Shown: in pieces, positions 33,179-45,424 of the stretch
Position numbering within the stretch: the stretch's first letter is position 1
How the letters are laid out: the number at the start of each line of letters is the position of its first letter
Assembly (NCBI RefSeq): GCF_014196115.1
Contig: NZ_JACIDB010000001.1
Coordinates: 1,116,001 to 1,180,000 of the forward strand
Length of the DNA: 64,000 nt
Direction of reading: 5' to 3'
Origin: Sphingomonas aquatilis
GTDB lineage: Bacteria; Pseudomonadota; Alphaproteobacteria; Sphingomonadales; Sphingomonadaceae
Notes under the pieces: model-generated
The model's input: only the letters and a program-made list of their open reading frames with translations
Told to the model about the DNA's origin: nothing
Databases searched by the model: none
Made by a program: the position numbers and the translations under genes

Positions 33179-33820
33179 TTATGCCCGGCCGGCCCGCCGC
33201 GCCTCGACCAGTGCGATTGCCTTGGCCACGCTCGCCTCGATGGTGAGCGCGCTCGTATCGAGCAGGGCAGCATCGGCGGCCATCGTCAGCGGGGCGGTGG
33301 AGCGGGCGCTGTCGCGGGCGTCGCGGGCGCGGATGTCGGCGAGGACCTTGTCGAAGGACACGTCGCTGCCGTGGCTCTGCAATTCGCGGTGCCGGCGTTG
33401 GGCGCGGACCTGGGGGGTGGCTTTCACGAACAATTTGGCGTCGGCGTCGGGGGCGATGACGGTGCCGATGTCGCGGCCGTCGAGCACGGCGCCGCCGGGC
33501 TGGCGGGCGAAGCGCTTCTGGCGCTGGAGCAAGGCTGCGCGGACGAGTGGGTGGGCAGAGACGATCGAGGCGAGCTGGCCGATCGCGTCCTGGCGCAGCG
33601 CGGGGTCGTCGAGCAGGCTTTCGTCGAAATTGCAGGCAGCGACGGCGTCGGCTTCGATCGCCGGGTCCAACTCCATCCGCTGCACGGTCAGCGCGACGGC
33701 GCGGTAGAGCAGGCCGGTGTCGAGATGCGGCAGGCCATAATGGCGGGCGAGCGCCTTGGCGATCGTGCCCTTGCCGCTCGCGGCGGGTCCGTCGACGGCG
33801 ATGATCATGCGTTGAGCCAT
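33179..33820 (-). CDS. cmk: Cytidylate kinase
   Basis: This 213-aa cytoplasmic enzyme phosphorylates CMP and dCMP. It has the P-loop GPAASGKGT at residues 10-18, the nearby [12 protein letters not shown], and the [19 protein letters not shown] segment typical of bacterial Cmk. It overlaps the 3' end of aroA by 16 bases, as the aroA-cmk(-rpsA) order often found in proteobacteria would predict. It converges on the TonB-receptor gene. Confidence 0.95.
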   Translation of the reverse strand: MAQRMIIAVDGPAASGKGTIAKALARHYGLPHLDTGLLYRAVALTVQRMELDPAIEADAVAACNFDESLLDDPALRQDAIGQLASIVSAHPLVRAALLQRQKRFARQPGGAVLDGRDIGTVIAPDADAKLFVKATPQVRAQRRHRELQSHGSDVSFDKVLADIRARDARDSARSTAPLTMAADAALLDTSALTIEASVAKAIALVEARRAGRA

Positions 33821-35160
33821 TGCGGGGCGGCGCCAAGGCGCTTGGCGGTGTCGACGAAAGCCGGGTAGCTGGTCGCGATCGGCGCGGCGTCGTCGATGCG
33901 GACGGGGCGGGTGCTGTGCATGCCGGCGACCGCCATGCTCATCGCGATGCGGTGGTCGAGCAGCGAGGCGACGCGGTCGGCGCCGGTGCCGGGCAGGGGC
34001 TCGCCGTCGCGGCCCTCGATCGACAGGCCATCCTCGTGCTCGGTGACGCTAACGCCGGCGAGGCCGAGCGCGGCGGCCATGGCGGCGATGCGATCCGATT
34101 CCTTGACGCGCAGTTCGTGGGCGCCGCGGGCGATCGTCGTGCCTTTCGCGAAGGCGGCGGCGACGAACAGGATGGGATATTCGTCGATCATGCTAGGGGC
34201 GAGATCGGCCGGGACTTCGATCGCCGACAGGCTCGCGTGGCGGACGCGCAGGTCGGCGACGCGCTCGCCGCCGATCTCGCGGCCATCGACCTCGTCGATC
34301 GATGCGCCCATCAGGCGCAGCGCGGTCAGTAGACCGGTACGCGTCGGGTTCATCAGCACGTTGCGGATCGTCACGTCCGATCCCGGCACGATCGACGCCG
34401 CGACCATCCAGAAGCCGGCGGACGAGGGATCGCCGGGGACGGTGATGTCCTGCGGCTTCAGCTCGGCCTCGCCGTGGATCGCGATCAGCTTGCCCTCGGG
34501 CGTGTCCTCGACCGTCAGCGTCGCGCCGAAGCCGCGCAGCATCCGCTCGCTATGGTCGCGCGTCGGTACGGGCTCGATGACGCGGGTGATGCCGGGGGTG
34601 TTGAGGCCGGCGAGCAGCACCGCCGACTTCACCTGCGCCGAGGCGACGGGCAGCGTATAGGTTATCGGCACTGCCGGGCAGGCGCCGCTCATGGTGAGCG
34701 GCAGGCGCGTGCCCGGGCTGGTCATGAAATCGGCCCCCATCTGCGCCAGCGGCTCGGTGACGCGTGCCATCGGCCGCTTCGACAGGCTGGCGTCGCCGAC
34801 GAAGGTCGCGGTGATCGGATGGCTGGCGACGAGGCCCATCAGCAGCCGGGTCGAGGTGCCCGAATTGCCCATGTCGAGCGCGGTCTGCGGCTGGAGCAGC
34901 CCGCCGACGCCGACGCCGTGGACCGTCCAGATGCCGTCGTCGCTGCGATCGCTGCGCGCGCCCATCGCGCGCATCGCGGCGGCGGTGGCGAGCACGTCCT
35001 CGCCCTCCAACAGGCCCTGGATGCGGCTCTCGCCGACCGCGAGGCTGGAGAACATCAGCGAGCGGTGGCTGATCGACTTGTCGCCGGGCACGGCGACGGT
35101 GCCGCGCAGGGGCCCTGCGGCGGCGATGGAGAGCGGGCGGGGAGGGGAGGCGTTCGACAT
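33805..35160 (-). CDS. aroA: 3-phosphoshikimate 1-carboxyvinyltransferase (EPSP synthase)
   Basis: This 451-aa enzyme joins shikimate 3-phosphate and phosphoenolpyruvate in the shikimate pathway. Markers are [20 protein letters not shown] near the N-terminus, the [12 protein letters not shown] loop, and [19 protein letters not shown]. The ATG at 35160 starts the usual short leader before the first fold repeat; the longer frame to 35250 is not supported. The tolerant-type loop LLMGLVASH differs from E. coli and is common in alphaproteobacteria. Confidence 0.96.
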   Translation of the reverse strand: MSNASPPRPLSIAAAGPLRGTVAVPGDKSISHRSLMFSSLAVGESRIQGLLEGEDVLATAAAMRAMGARSDRSDDGIWTVHGVGVGGLLQPQTALDMGNSGTSTRLLMGLVASHPITATFVGDASLSKRPMARVTEPLAQMGADFMTSPGTRLPLTMSGACPAVPITYTLPVASAQVKSAVLLAGLNTPGITRVIEPVPTRDHSERMLRGFGATLTVEDTPEGKLIAIHGEAELKPQDITVPGDPSSAGFWMVAASIVPGSDVTIRNVLMNPTRTGLLTALRLMGASIDEVDGREIGGERVADLRVRHASLSAIEVPADLAPSMIDEYPILFVAAAFAKGTTIARGAHELRVKESDRIAAMAAALGLAGVSVTEHEDGLSIEGRDGEPLPGTGADRVASLLDHRIAMSMAVAGMHSTRPVRIDDAAPIATSYPAFVDTAKRLGAAPQWLNA

Positions 35161-35271
35161 GGCTGGCCGCGGGCTTTGACAGTCCCCTTGCGCTATGGCA
35201 AGGCGCGCTCCACCTCGGGCCAAGGGCGACCTTTGGCTCGCGAAACCCATTTCCGAAAGGTATCAGACGGC

Positions 35272-35592
35272 ATGGTCAAGCCGGAGTGGGGCACGAAGCG
35301 TACGTGCCCGAAATGCGCGACGCGCTTCTACGACCTCGAAAAGGACGATCCCGTCACCTGCATCAACTGCGGCACGACGTGGAATCCGGAGCCGATCCTG
35401 AAGTCCAAGCAGCCGCTGCCGTTCGAGCAGATCAAGCCCGATTCGAAGGAAGCGGACAGCGATCTCGAGGGTGAGGACGAGGATCTGGAAGCACTGGGCG
35501 AGGAGGAAGAACCCTCGGCCGACGACGAGGTGGACCTCGGCGGCGACGACGACCTCGGCGTGGAAGCGCCGACCGAAGACGACGATCACTAA
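35272..35592 (+). CDS. TIGR02300 family zinc-ribbon protein
   Basis: This 106-aa protein begins with KPEWGTKRTCPKCATRFYDL and later CINCGTTWNPE, so C12, C15, C30 and C33 form a rubredoxin-like zinc ribbon. From about residue 56 it becomes a very acidic tail of Asp and Glu. The family is restricted to alphaproteobacteria and its role is unknown. It diverges from aroA, and a hairpin follows its stop. The longer frame starting at 34474 is the shadow of aroA. Confidence 0.9.
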   Translation: MVKPEWGTKRTCPKCATRFYDLEKDDPVTCINCGTTWNPEPILKSKQPLPFEQIKPDSKEADSDLEGEDEDLEALGEEEEPSADDEVDLGGDDDLGVEAPTEDDDH

Positions 35593-35597
35593 GTTTT

Positions 35598-35805
35598 GAA
35601 ACGCGCCGAGGCGCGTTTCGCGGTTCCGGCCCGCTAACCTTCCCGGCCACCCACAAAGTATCCTTGATGGGTGGCCGGGAGGGGGAGCGGGCCGGAACCG
35701 CCGCAAATTCGCTCTTCCGCGAATTTCAAACATAATTGTGGATAAGTGCATGGCAGGCGCAAATCGGCGCTTGCCATGCCAGGGCGCCCCGGTTAGTGGG
35801 GCGCC
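35598..35805. repeat. Run of five consecutive hairpins
   Basis: Hairpin 1 (35598-35619) is GAAACGCGCC ga GGCGCGTTTC and is the likely terminator of the upstream gene. Hairpin 2 (35620-35701) has a perfect 16-bp outer stem and a perfect 13-bp inner stem (35641-35653 with 35668-35680). Hairpin 3 (35705-35726) is AAATTCGC tcttcc GCGAATTT. Hairpin 4 (35748-35779) pairs 13 bases with one mismatch. Hairpin 5 (35783-35805) is GGCGCCCC ggttagt GGGGCGCC. They fill almost the whole gap before tRNA-Ala. Confidence 0.75.
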
Positions 35806-35817
35806 TCCCGGAACGAT

Positions 35818-35893
35818 GGGGCCGTAGCTCAGCTGGGAGAGCGCTGCAATGGCATTGCAGAGGTCAGGGGTTCGATCCCCCTCGGCTCCACCA
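35818..35893 (+). tRNA. tRNA-Ala (anticodon GGC)
   Basis: This 76-nt tRNA has acceptor stem GGGGCCG with CGGCUCC, including the G3-U70 pair that identifies alanine tRNAs, an anticodon loop AUGGCAU giving GGC, a normal T arm (GGGGUUCGAUCCCCC) and an encoded CCA. No att repeat or integrase is next to it. Confidence 0.97.
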
Positions 35894-36001
35894 TCCGTTC
35901 CGAAGAGGCTGACAAGCCTGCTAAATTTTCCCGATAATCCTGCTGCCTGAGCGACCGTTACGAGTGTAGCAGGACGTGGGCTGTCGCGCCCTTGCCCGAG
36001 C

Positions 36002-36679
36002 CTAAGCGAGGTTGAGCGAGGCTTCGTTGACCTGGGCGATTTCGAGCAGGACGTCGGAGGTCTGGCGCGACAATTCGCGCACTTCATCGGCCAGGACGGC
36101 AAAGCCGCGGCCATGGTCGCCAAGGCGGGCGGCTTCGATCCGGGCATTGAAGGCGAGGACGCGGGTGTCGGCGGCGATCTTCGTCACCGTGGCGAGCATG
36201 GCATGCGCGCGGCGCGTCAGGGCTGCGCGCTCGTCGACGACGCGCTGCATCGAGCGTTCGTAAGTGACGTCGACATAGGTCAGCACGGCGCCGCCCCCAC
36301 ATCCGGGCGTGAAGATGATCTCGAAAACCTGCCCATCGTCGAAATGGTGGTCCAGCGTCTGGCGCTCGCCCCGCTTGAGCCAGATACGGTGGTTGTCGAG
36401 CACGCGGGCGACGCGATCGCTCGACCAGCCGACGGCCCGGCCGATCTGCGCAAGATAGTCGCCCAGCATCGTGCCGACGGGCAGATTGGCCGGCTCCAGA
36501 CCGAAGATCGCGCTGACCTGAGGATTGATGAGGCGGATACGCTCGTCGGCGCCGTATACGACCATGCCGTGGCGCATATGCGCCATGACGGTGGCAAGCT
36601 GCTTCGCGGCATCGCCGGTGGGCGTCACGCTGGCGTCCGGTTGAGACGGATGGGCAGGAACGGAATCGAGCGGAGCCAT
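36002..36679 (-). CDS. Soluble PAS and chemoreceptor-tip protein
   Basis: This 225-aa protein has no membrane segment. Residues about 30-140 form a PAS domain ([19 protein letters not shown], then a VFEIIFTPG strand). Residues about 170-215, [20 protein letters not shown] followed by [12 protein letters not shown], match the highly conserved signalling tip of methyl-accepting proteins, but the long coiled coil and methylation helices are missing. It may act as a minimal cytoplasmic receptor that docks to a chemosensory or kinase array. No chemotaxis genes are nearby. Confidence 0.82.
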   Translation of the reverse strand: MAPLDSVPAHPSQPDASVTPTGDAAKQLATVMAHMRHGMVVYGADERIRLINPQVSAIFGLEPANLPVGTMLGDYLAQIGRAVGWSSDRVARVLDNHRIWLKRGERQTLDHHFDDGQVFEIIFTPGCGGGAVLTYVDVTYERSMQRVVDERAALTRRAHAMLATVTKIAADTRVLAFNARIEAARLGDHGRGFAVLADEVRELSRQTSDVLLEIAQVNEASLNLA

Positions 36680-36842
36680 ATCGTCCGATCTTTAGGCGGT
36701 TGGGAGCGGTATCGCGAGGACGATCTTCGGCGGCGGGCGATGCGCCTCGGGGTGATCCGGTGGCGCTGGATTCGCGGCGCGACCTTGGGCACATTCGGGC
36801 GGCCGCGCGGATCAGGCGTGCGGTGAAGCAGGAGGGGAATTC

Positions 36843-37205
36843 ATGACGATTGTCCGCATGGCGTTGTGCGCCGCGCTGTTGGGGTGTGCCGGGGTCGCCG
36901 CTGCGCAGGAGGCGAAGGCGCCGCTCGTCAATCCGGAGGCGGGGGTGCCCGTCTTTGCCGGCGACATCACGGATCGGCCCTATCAGGTGATCGGCGAGGT
37001 GAAGGCCGGGGTGCGCAAGGCGACGGTGTTCAGCAAGGCGTCGTCCGAAGCGAAAATCTATCGCGAGCTGTGGGAGCGGGCGAAGAAGATGGGCGCCGAT
37101 GCAGTCATCAACGCCAAATATGGCGAGGCGCACGTGACGGCGATTAGCTGGGGCAAGACGAATGCCACGGGTACGGCGGTGAAGTTTATCGACGCGGGGA
37201 AATAG
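36843..37205 (+). CDS. Exported small protein, YbjQ/RcsF-like fold suspected
   Basis: A 120-aa protein with a signal peptide (MTIVRMALCAALLGCAGVAA, ending AAA-QE). The mature part, PYQVIGEVKAGVRK onward with KIYRELWERAKKMGADAVIN, has the strand-helix-strand order and the GADAVIN signature seen in small YbjQ or RcsF-type envelope proteins. C15 in the signal is not followed by lipobox context typical for lipoproteins. Function unknown. A GGAGGGG precedes the start at 36829-36837. Confidence 0.68.
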   Translation: MTIVRMALCAALLGCAGVAAAQEAKAPLVNPEAGVPVFAGDITDRPYQVIGEVKAGVRKATVFSKASSEAKIYRELWERAKKMGADAVINAKYGEAHVTAISWGKTNATGTAVKFIDAGK

Positions 37206-37264
37206 GCGCGCGCGGTTCGGCGCGGCGTTTGTCCGGCAGGGATACTCGCGGGTTGAACCGGTCT

Positions 37265-37341
37265 CGTCATTGCGAGCATAGCGAAGCCATCCAGAGCCGG
37301 ACCAAGACGCCCTGGATGGCTTCGCTATGCTCGCAATGACG
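37265..37341. repeat. Perfect 30-bp inverted repeat (intergenic palindromic element)
   Basis: The left arm (37265-37294) and right arm (37312-37341) are exactly complementary over 30 bp with a 17-nt loop. It is REP/RAYT-like in size, and the CGTCATTGCGAGC type of arm is common between genes of many proteobacteria. A second, shorter palindrome, CCCCGGA acgag TCCGGGG (37399-37417), follows it. Confidence 0.85.
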
Positions 37342-37444
37342 GATGAGGCTGGGAGGGCGCGGCTGGAGCCTCTGGCCGTCCCCGTGGTGACGAGTGGACC
37401 CCGGAACGAGTCCGGGGTGACGGGGGATTGGGGGCGAGCGAGCG

Positions 37445-38770
37445 TTACTTCGCCGCGACGCGCCAGATCGTGTTGCCGACGTCGTCGGCGACCAGCAGCG
37501 CGCCGGTGCGATCGGATTCCAGGCCCACCGGGCGGCCGCGGGCTTTGCCGTCGGCGTTGAGGAAGCCGGTCAGCACGTCCTGCGGCTTGACGCCATCGAC
37601 GGGGAAGCCGCGCGCCGCGAAGGGCACGAAGACGACCTTATAGCCCGATACCGGCTTGCGGTTCCACGAGCCATGCTCGCCGATCAGCGCGCCCTGCGCG
37701 TAGCGGTCGCCGAGCTTCATGCCGTTGGCGAAGGCGAGGCCGAGGGCGGCGACGTGCGGCCCGAGCGCGTAATCGGGGCGCTTCGAATATTGCTGCAGGT
37801 CCGGGCGCTGCGGATCGACGCGATTGTCGGGGTAGCCGCCCCAATAGAACCACGGCCAGCCGAACTGGTCGCCGAGCTCGACCTGCGTCAAATAATCGGG
37901 CGCGAGGTCGGAGCCGAGCATGTCGCGTTCGTTGACGACGGTCCACAGCTGCTGATTGTAGGGGCTGATCGCCATGCCCTGCGGATTGCGCAGGCCGGAT
38001 GCGTAGATGCGGAACGTCTTCTGGTCGGGATAGACCTGCAGGATGTTGGCGCGGAATTTCTCCGCCTCCAGCCCCTTTTCGGCGATGTTCGAGGCCGAGC
38101 CGACGCCGACGAACAGCGTCTTGCCGTCCGGTGCCGCGATCAGCGTGCGCGCCCAATGGTTGCCGCCGCCGTTCAGCTTGACGACCAGTTCGGGCTTGGC
38201 GGTGATCTGCGTCGCGCCGTCGGCATAAGGCACGCGGACGAGCGCGTCGGTGTTGGCGATGTAGAGCTGTCCATTGAGCAGCGCCATGCCGGTCGGGGAG
38301 TTCAGCCCGGTCATGAAGACATGCCGTTCCTCGGCAACGCCATCGCCGTTCGCATCGCGCAGCAGCGTGATGCGATTGGCAGAGGGCACGCCCGCGCCCG
38401 CCTTGTTGAGCAGGCGGCCCATGACCCAGGCTTCGATCCCGCCACCGTCGCGGGGCGGCGAATTGGTTTCGGCGACCAGCACGTCGCCGTTGGGCAGGCG
38501 ATACAGCCAACGCGGATGGTCGAGGCCGCGCGCGAAGGCCTTCACCGTCAGGCCCGCGGCGGGGGTGGGCGTTTCATTGCCCTGCCAGCCGACGACGTCG
38601 GCGACCTTGACGGTGGGCAGCGTCTGGTCGCGCGGTTCGGTGATGGCGGGGCGCTTGCCGGCGACCTGATCGACCGACAGCTTCGCCGTATCCGGCCAGG
38701 CAAGATAGACGACGACCGCCACGGCGATGACGGCGATGAGCGCGGCGACGCGCAGGACGTGCTTCAGCAT
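37445..38770 (-). CDS. Sorbosone-dehydrogenase-family protein (PQQ beta-propeller)
   Basis: This 441-aa protein has an N-terminal membrane or signal segment (VLRVAALIAVIAVAVVVYLA at residues 5-24) and a beta-propeller with PRWLYRLPNGDVLVAETN, NRITLLRDANGDGVAE, TGLNSPTGMALLNGQLYIAN, SGLRNPQGMAISP and GEHGSWNRKPVSGYKV. These are the signature loops of PQQ-dependent L-sorbosone or glucose dehydrogenases. The natural substrate is unknown. The start at 38770 is chosen because the extension to 38848 overlaps a repeat. Confidence 0.88.
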   Translation of the reverse strand: MLKHVLRVAALIAVIAVAVVVYLAWPDTAKLSVDQVAGKRPAITEPRDQTLPTVKVADVVGWQGNETPTPAAGLTVKAFARGLDHPRWLYRLPNGDVLVAETNSPPRDGGGIEAWVMGRLLNKAGAGVPSANRITLLRDANGDGVAEERHVFMTGLNSPTGMALLNGQLYIANTDALVRVPYADGATQITAKPELVVKLNGGGNHWARTLIAAPDGKTLFVGVGSASNIAEKGLEAEKFRANILQVYPDQKTFRIYASGLRNPQGMAISPYNQQLWTVVNERDMLGSDLAPDYLTQVELGDQFGWPWFYWGGYPDNRVDPQRPDLQQYSKRPDYALGPHVAALGLAFANGMKLGDRYAQGALIGEHGSWNRKPVSGYKVVFVPFAARGFPVDGVKPQDVLTGFLNADGKARGRPVGLESDRTGALLVADDVGNTIWRVAAK

Positions 38771-38815
38771 GGCACTACGATAAGAGGAGCGGGGCTGGCG
38801 GGGAAGGGGGCAGCG

Positions 38816-38912
38816 GCGCGTTGCCTGTCGAAGGGCGTGTTCCCACACGGGCGGCGGCCGCCCGCGGCCACCCGTACTTCGACAGGCTCAGCACGAGCGG
38901 GCCGAGGACGTT
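38816..38912. repeat. Inverted repeat with CTTCGAC arms
   Basis: CCTGTCGAAGG near 38823 and ACTTCGACAGG near 38875 are opposed copies of one word, followed by CTCAGCACGAGCGG. This is a widely scattered intergenic repeat type in proteobacteria. It lies in the gap downstream of katG and upstream of the sorbosone-dehydrogenase-type gene. Confidence 0.6.
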
Positions 38913-38932
38913 CCTAAATCTCAGACACCTAC

Positions 38933-38974
38933 GAAAAAAGACCGCCGGTGCGAGAGGGGATCGCACCGGCGGTC
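38933..38974 (-). terminator. Rho-independent terminator of katG
   Basis: On the minus strand a perfect 14-bp stem (plus-strand GACCGCCGGTGCGA at 38940-38953 and TCGCACCGGCGGTC at 38961-38974) is followed by TTTTTT. It lies about 56 bases beyond the katG stop codon. Confidence 0.85.
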
Positions 38975-39030
38975 CGTCATCCCGGCCGGAAGGGTCGCTC
39001 CTTCCTGGTGGCCGGGACGAACCGTATGTC

Positions 39031-41640
<2,610 letters not shown>

Positions 41641-42342
41641 TTACGCCTCGTCCGCTGCCCGCAGACCCGGCAGGCGTCGGACGCGGTCGGCGACCCATTT
41701 GCCGGGGTTGCGCAGCGGGCGGTCGAAGCGGATGCGCAGGACGATGCGGGTGCCGCTCGCCTCGTTCCAGACTTCGTGGTCGTAGGTGTCGTCGAATACC
41801 AAGGTCTCGCCCTCCGACCAGCGGACGACGCGATCGCCGACGCGCATGCGGACGTCGCCGTCGCGCGGCACGACGAGGCCGAGGTGGCAGGTGATCAGCC
41901 CCTTGGTGGCACCGCGCCGGATCGCGTGATGCGCGCCCGGCGGCAGGATGGCGAGCGCGGCGCTGTCGAGGCCGGGGATGGTCGAAACGATGCGATGCGT
42001 CTGCGGGCAGGGGGCGTGGGTGTCGCCGTCGCGTCTCCACAGCGTCACGGTGCGGTCGGCGGGGATCGCGTCGCCCGACAGCGCGCTCATCGCTTCGTCG
42101 CGGATCGTGCGCCAGTGATCGCGGAGCAAGGCGGTCCAGGCGAACTGGCGCATGTCGAGCACCGGATCGGTGGCGACCAGCGACGAGGCGGCGATCACGC
42201 GATCGATCCGGCGGCGCAGGCCCGCAGGCAGGTCGAGCCCACGCAGCAGGCCCTGCGGCTGTGGCTGCGTCGGGGGAGTCGGGGCCGGGGCGCCCGAATC
42301 CCGCCACATTGCCGATGCCGTCCTGGTCGTCGCGATCGTCAT
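41641..42342 (-). CDS. Aspartyl/asparaginyl beta-hydroxylase family protein
   Basis: This 233-aa protein belongs to the Asp/Asn hydroxylase (LpxO-like) cupin dioxygenases. Key segments are AHHAIRRGATKGLITCHLG, where a histidine should bind Fe(II), RWSEGETLVFDDTYDHEVWN with the second iron ligand, and RIVLRIRFDRPL with the arginine for 2-oxoglutarate. Substrates in the family include lipid A acyl chains and protein side chains; I cannot tell which. Active as cytoplasmic or membrane-associated enzyme. Confidence 0.85.
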   Translation of the reverse strand: MTIATTRTASAMWRDSGAPAPTPPTQPQPQGLLRGLDLPAGLRRRIDRVIAASSLVATDPVLDMRQFAWTALLRDHWRTIRDEAMSALSGDAIPADRTVTLWRRDGDTHAPCPQTHRIVSTIPGLDSAALAILPPGAHHAIRRGATKGLITCHLGLVVPRDGDVRMRVGDRVVRWSEGETLVFDDTYDHEVWNEASGTRIVLRIRFDRPLRNPGKWVADRVRRLPGLRAADEA

Positions 42343-42524
42343 GCCCCTGCCGTCGTCATCCTGGCGTACGCGCGGCCATGATGCCGTATGCGCCGCTCAT
42401 CCTGATTGTTTTGCGGGGCTTGGGTATCGGCATACCGGGGCCAAATCATGACCGAAACATGGAGCGTCGGCACAGATGGTGTCCTCGCTGGCGGCGCCCG
42501 TCGTGCCACGCTACAGCAGGGGCC

Positions 42525-45398
42525 ATGGCGTATCTTTCCCGCGCATTCGCGCCCGTACTCGTCCTCGCTCTGGCCACCGGTGGCATCGCCCAGGTCAAGG
42601 CGCCCCGCTCCGCAGTGGCGGCCCAGGCGGCCCCCGCGGTCAAGGTCGATCCGACCGCCTGGCTCTACAAGGGCAGCGACCTGCCGCACGATCCGGCCTG
42701 GGTGTTCGGCACCCTGCCCAACGGCCTGCGCTATGCCGTGCGCAAGAACGGGGTGCCGCCGGGCCAGGTGTCGATCCGCGTACGGATCGACGCCGGGTCG
42801 CTCAACGAGAAAGACAGCGAGCGCGGCTACGCCCATTTCATCGAGCACCTGTCGTTCCGCGGATCGGAATATGTGCCCGATGGCGAGGCGAAGCGGGTGT
42901 GGCAGCGGTTTGGCGCGACCTTCGGGTCGGACAGCAACGCCTCGACCACGCCGACGCAGACGCTCTACAAGCTCGATCTGCCATCCGCGACCGAGCAGAC
43001 GGTCGATGAAAGCCTGAAGATCCTGTCGGGCATGATGGAACAGCCGACGCTGACCGATGCGGCGGTCTCCGCCGAACGGCCGATCGTGCTGGCCGAGCGC
43101 CGCGAACAGCCGGGGCCGCAGGTGAAGTTGCAGGAGGCGATGAGCAAATTATTCTTCGCCGGCCAGCCGCTCGCCGAACGGTCGCCGATCGGGACGCTCC
43201 AGACTTTGGAGGCGGCGAATGGAGCGAGCGTGAAGGCGTTCCACGATCGCTGGTATCGGCCCGAAAACGCGGTCGTGATCATCTCGGGCGACATGGACCC
43301 GGCGACGCTCGGTCGGATGGTGACGCAGCATTTCGCCGGCTGGAAAGGCAATGGCCCGGCGACGCCCGCACCCGATTTCGGCAAGCCGTCGCCCAACGAG
43401 CCGACCTCTGCCGTGATGGTCGAACCGGGCATGCCGCCGCTCGTCATGATGGGCGTCGTGCGGCCGTGGCAGTACAATGACGACACGAAGATCTTCAATC
43501 AGAAGCGGATGGTCGACACGATCGCGGCACGCGTCATCAGCCGCCGGCTGGAGCGGCGTGCGCGCGCGGGCGCCAGCTTCGTGCAGGCGGGCGTCGACCT
43601 CGACGACCGGTCGCGCTCAGCGAACATGACGACCGTCATGATCCTGCCCGTCGGCGATCAGTGGGAACAGGCGTTGAAGGACGTGCGCGCGGTGATCGCC
43701 GACGCGCAGAAGACGCCACCGACGCAGGCCGAGATCGACCGCGAATATGCCGATTACGAGGTCGCGATCCGCAACGGCGTGGAGACCGCGCAGGTCGAGG
43801 CGAGCGCCAAGCAGGCCGACGACATGGCCGGCGCGCTCGACATCCGCGAAACCGTGACCGCACCCGCCAACAGCTATGCCATCCTGACCGACGCCAAGGC
43901 GAAGGGCATGTTCAACCCCGCCGATGTGCTCGCCTCGACGAAGAAAATCTTCGCCGGCGTCGCGACGCGCGCGCTGGTCAACACGCGCACCGCCGAGAAG
44001 GGCGCGGCGGAAAAGCTGGCGGCGGCGCTGAAGGCCGACGTGTCGACGCTGACGATCAAGCGCGCATCGCAGGCGGCGGTCGATTTCAGCAAGCTGCCCG
44101 CGCTGGGCAAGCCCGGTACGGTCCTGTCGCGGACGCAGATCGCCGGGCTGCCATCGGAAAAGGTGGTGTTTTCGAACGGCGTGCGGCTGCTGACCTTCGC
44201 CAATCCCGACGATACGGGGCGCGTGTTCGTGCGCGTGCGCTTCGGGCGCGGCTACAATGCCTTGCCCGCGAGCAAGCCGAGCCCCGCCTGGGCGGGCGAC
44301 CTTGCGCTGATGGAAAGCGGCATCGGCACCCTCAGCCAGGACGACCTCGATCAGCTGACCGCGGGGCGGCAACTCGGCCTAGACTTCGGGATCGACGACG
44401 ATGCCTTTTCGATCGCGACGCTGAGCAGCCCCAAGGATTATGCCGACGAACTGACGCTGGCGGCGGCGAAGCTCGCCTATCCGCGCTGGGATGCGGCGCC
44501 GGTCGCGCGGGCGAAGTCGTCGGCGCTGACCGCGATCCCCGGCTATGATTCGTCGGCCGACGGCGTGCTGTCGCGCGACCTCGAAGGGCTGTTGCACGAT
44601 GGCGACCAGCGCTGGCTGACGCCGAGTGCCAAGACGGTGTCGTCGCTGACGCCGGAGCAGTTCAAGGCGTTCTGGGCGCCGCTGCTCGCCAGCGGTCCGA
44701 TCGAGGTCGACGTGTTCGGCCAGATCAACCCGGACGAGGCGATCGCCGCGGTGGCCAAGAGCTTCGGCGCGCTGCCACCGCGCGTGGACAGCTCGACCGC
44801 GCCGCCGCCGGTGCGCTTCCCCGCGCATGTCGCGAGCCCCGTGCTGCGCTATCACAACGGTCCCGACAATCAGGCGAGCGCGGTCATCGCCTGGCCGACC
44901 GGCGCGGGTCTGACCGACATCGCCGAGGCGCGGCGGCTGGACGTGCTGGCGCAGGTGTTCAGCGACCGCCTGTTCGAACAGATGCGCCAGGCGGAGGGCG
45001 CGAGCTACAGCCCCGGCGTCGCGAGCAGCTGGCCCCGCGGCCTGCCCGGCGGCGGCCGCCTGATGGCGGTGAGCCAGGTCGCGCCCGCCAACGTGCCGCT
45101 GTTCTTCAGCCTCGCCCGCAAGATTGCCGCGGACCTCGCCAAGACGCCGGTCACCGCCGACGAGCTCGAACGCGTGAAGGGGCCGCTACAGCAAAGCTAC
45201 GCCCGTGCCGCGACCAGCAGCCTGTTCTGGCTGCGCGAAATGTCGGGCGGCACGTTCGACGAACGCCGCATCGACGCGGTCCGCCGCCTGGGCCGCGACT
45301 TCGGCGAAGTGACGCCGCAGGTATTGCAGGCGACGGCGGCGAAATATCTGGTGCCGGAGAAGGACTGGACGCTTGCGGTGCTGCCGCGGAAGAAGTGA
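42525..45398 (+). CDS. M16 family zinc metallopeptidase
   Basis: This 957-aa protein has a signal peptide-like start (MAYLSRAFAPVLVLALATGG) and the inverted zinc motif HFIEH at residues 104-108 with the downstream acidic residue in VLAERREQPGPQ. A second, catalytically silent M16 repeat occupies the C-terminal half (SEKVVFSNGVRLLTFANPD), typical of pitrilysin-like peptidases. It probably degrades peptides in the periplasm. The ATG at 42525 is chosen because it gives the signal peptide; the frame is open far upstream. Confidence 0.92.
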   Translation: MAYLSRAFAPVLVLALATGGIAQVKAPRSAVAAQAAPAVKVDPTAWLYKGSDLPHDPAWVFGTLPNGLRYAVRKNGVPPGQVSIRVRIDAGSLNEKDSERGYAHFIEHLSFRGSEYVPDGEAKRVWQRFGATFGSDSNASTTPTQTLYKLDLPSATEQTVDESLKILSGMMEQPTLTDAAVSAERPIVLAERREQPGPQVKLQEAMSKLFFAGQPLAERSPIGTLQTLEAANGASVKAFHDRWYRPENAVVIISGDMDPATLGRMVTQHFAGWKGNGPATPAPDFGKPSPNEPTSAVMVEPGMPPLVMMGVVRPWQYNDDTKIFNQKRMVDTIAARVISRRLERRARAGASFVQAGVDLDDRSRSANMTTVMILPVGDQWEQALKDVRAVIADAQKTPPTQAEIDREYADYEVAIRNGVETAQVEASAKQADDMAGALDIRETVTAPANSYAILTDAKAKGMFNPADVLASTKKIFAGVATRALVNTRTAEKGAAEKLAAALKADVSTLTIKRASQAAVDFSKLPALGKPGTVLSRTQIAGLPSEKVVFSNGVRLLTFANPDDTGRVFVRVRFGRGYNALPASKPSPAWAGDLALMESGIGTLSQDDLDQLTAGRQLGLDFGIDDDAFSIATLSSPKDYADELTLAAAKLAYPRWDAAPVARAKSSALTAIPGYDSSADGVLSRDLEGLLHDGDQRWLTPSAKTVSSLTPEQFKAFWAPLLASGPIEVDVFGQINPDEAIAAVAKSFGALPPRVDSSTAPPPVRFPAHVASPVLRYHNGPDNQASAVIAWPTGAGLTDIAEARRLDVLAQVFSDRLFEQMRQAEGASYSPGVASSWPRGLPGGGRLMAVSQVAPANVPLFFSLARKIAADLAKTPVTADELERVKGPLQQSYARAATSSLFWLREMSGGTFDERRIDAVRRLGRDFGEVTPQVLQATAAKYLVPEKDWTLAVLPRKK

Positions 45399-45424
45399 GG
45401 GGGCGGGGACGCGAGCGCGCCGTG

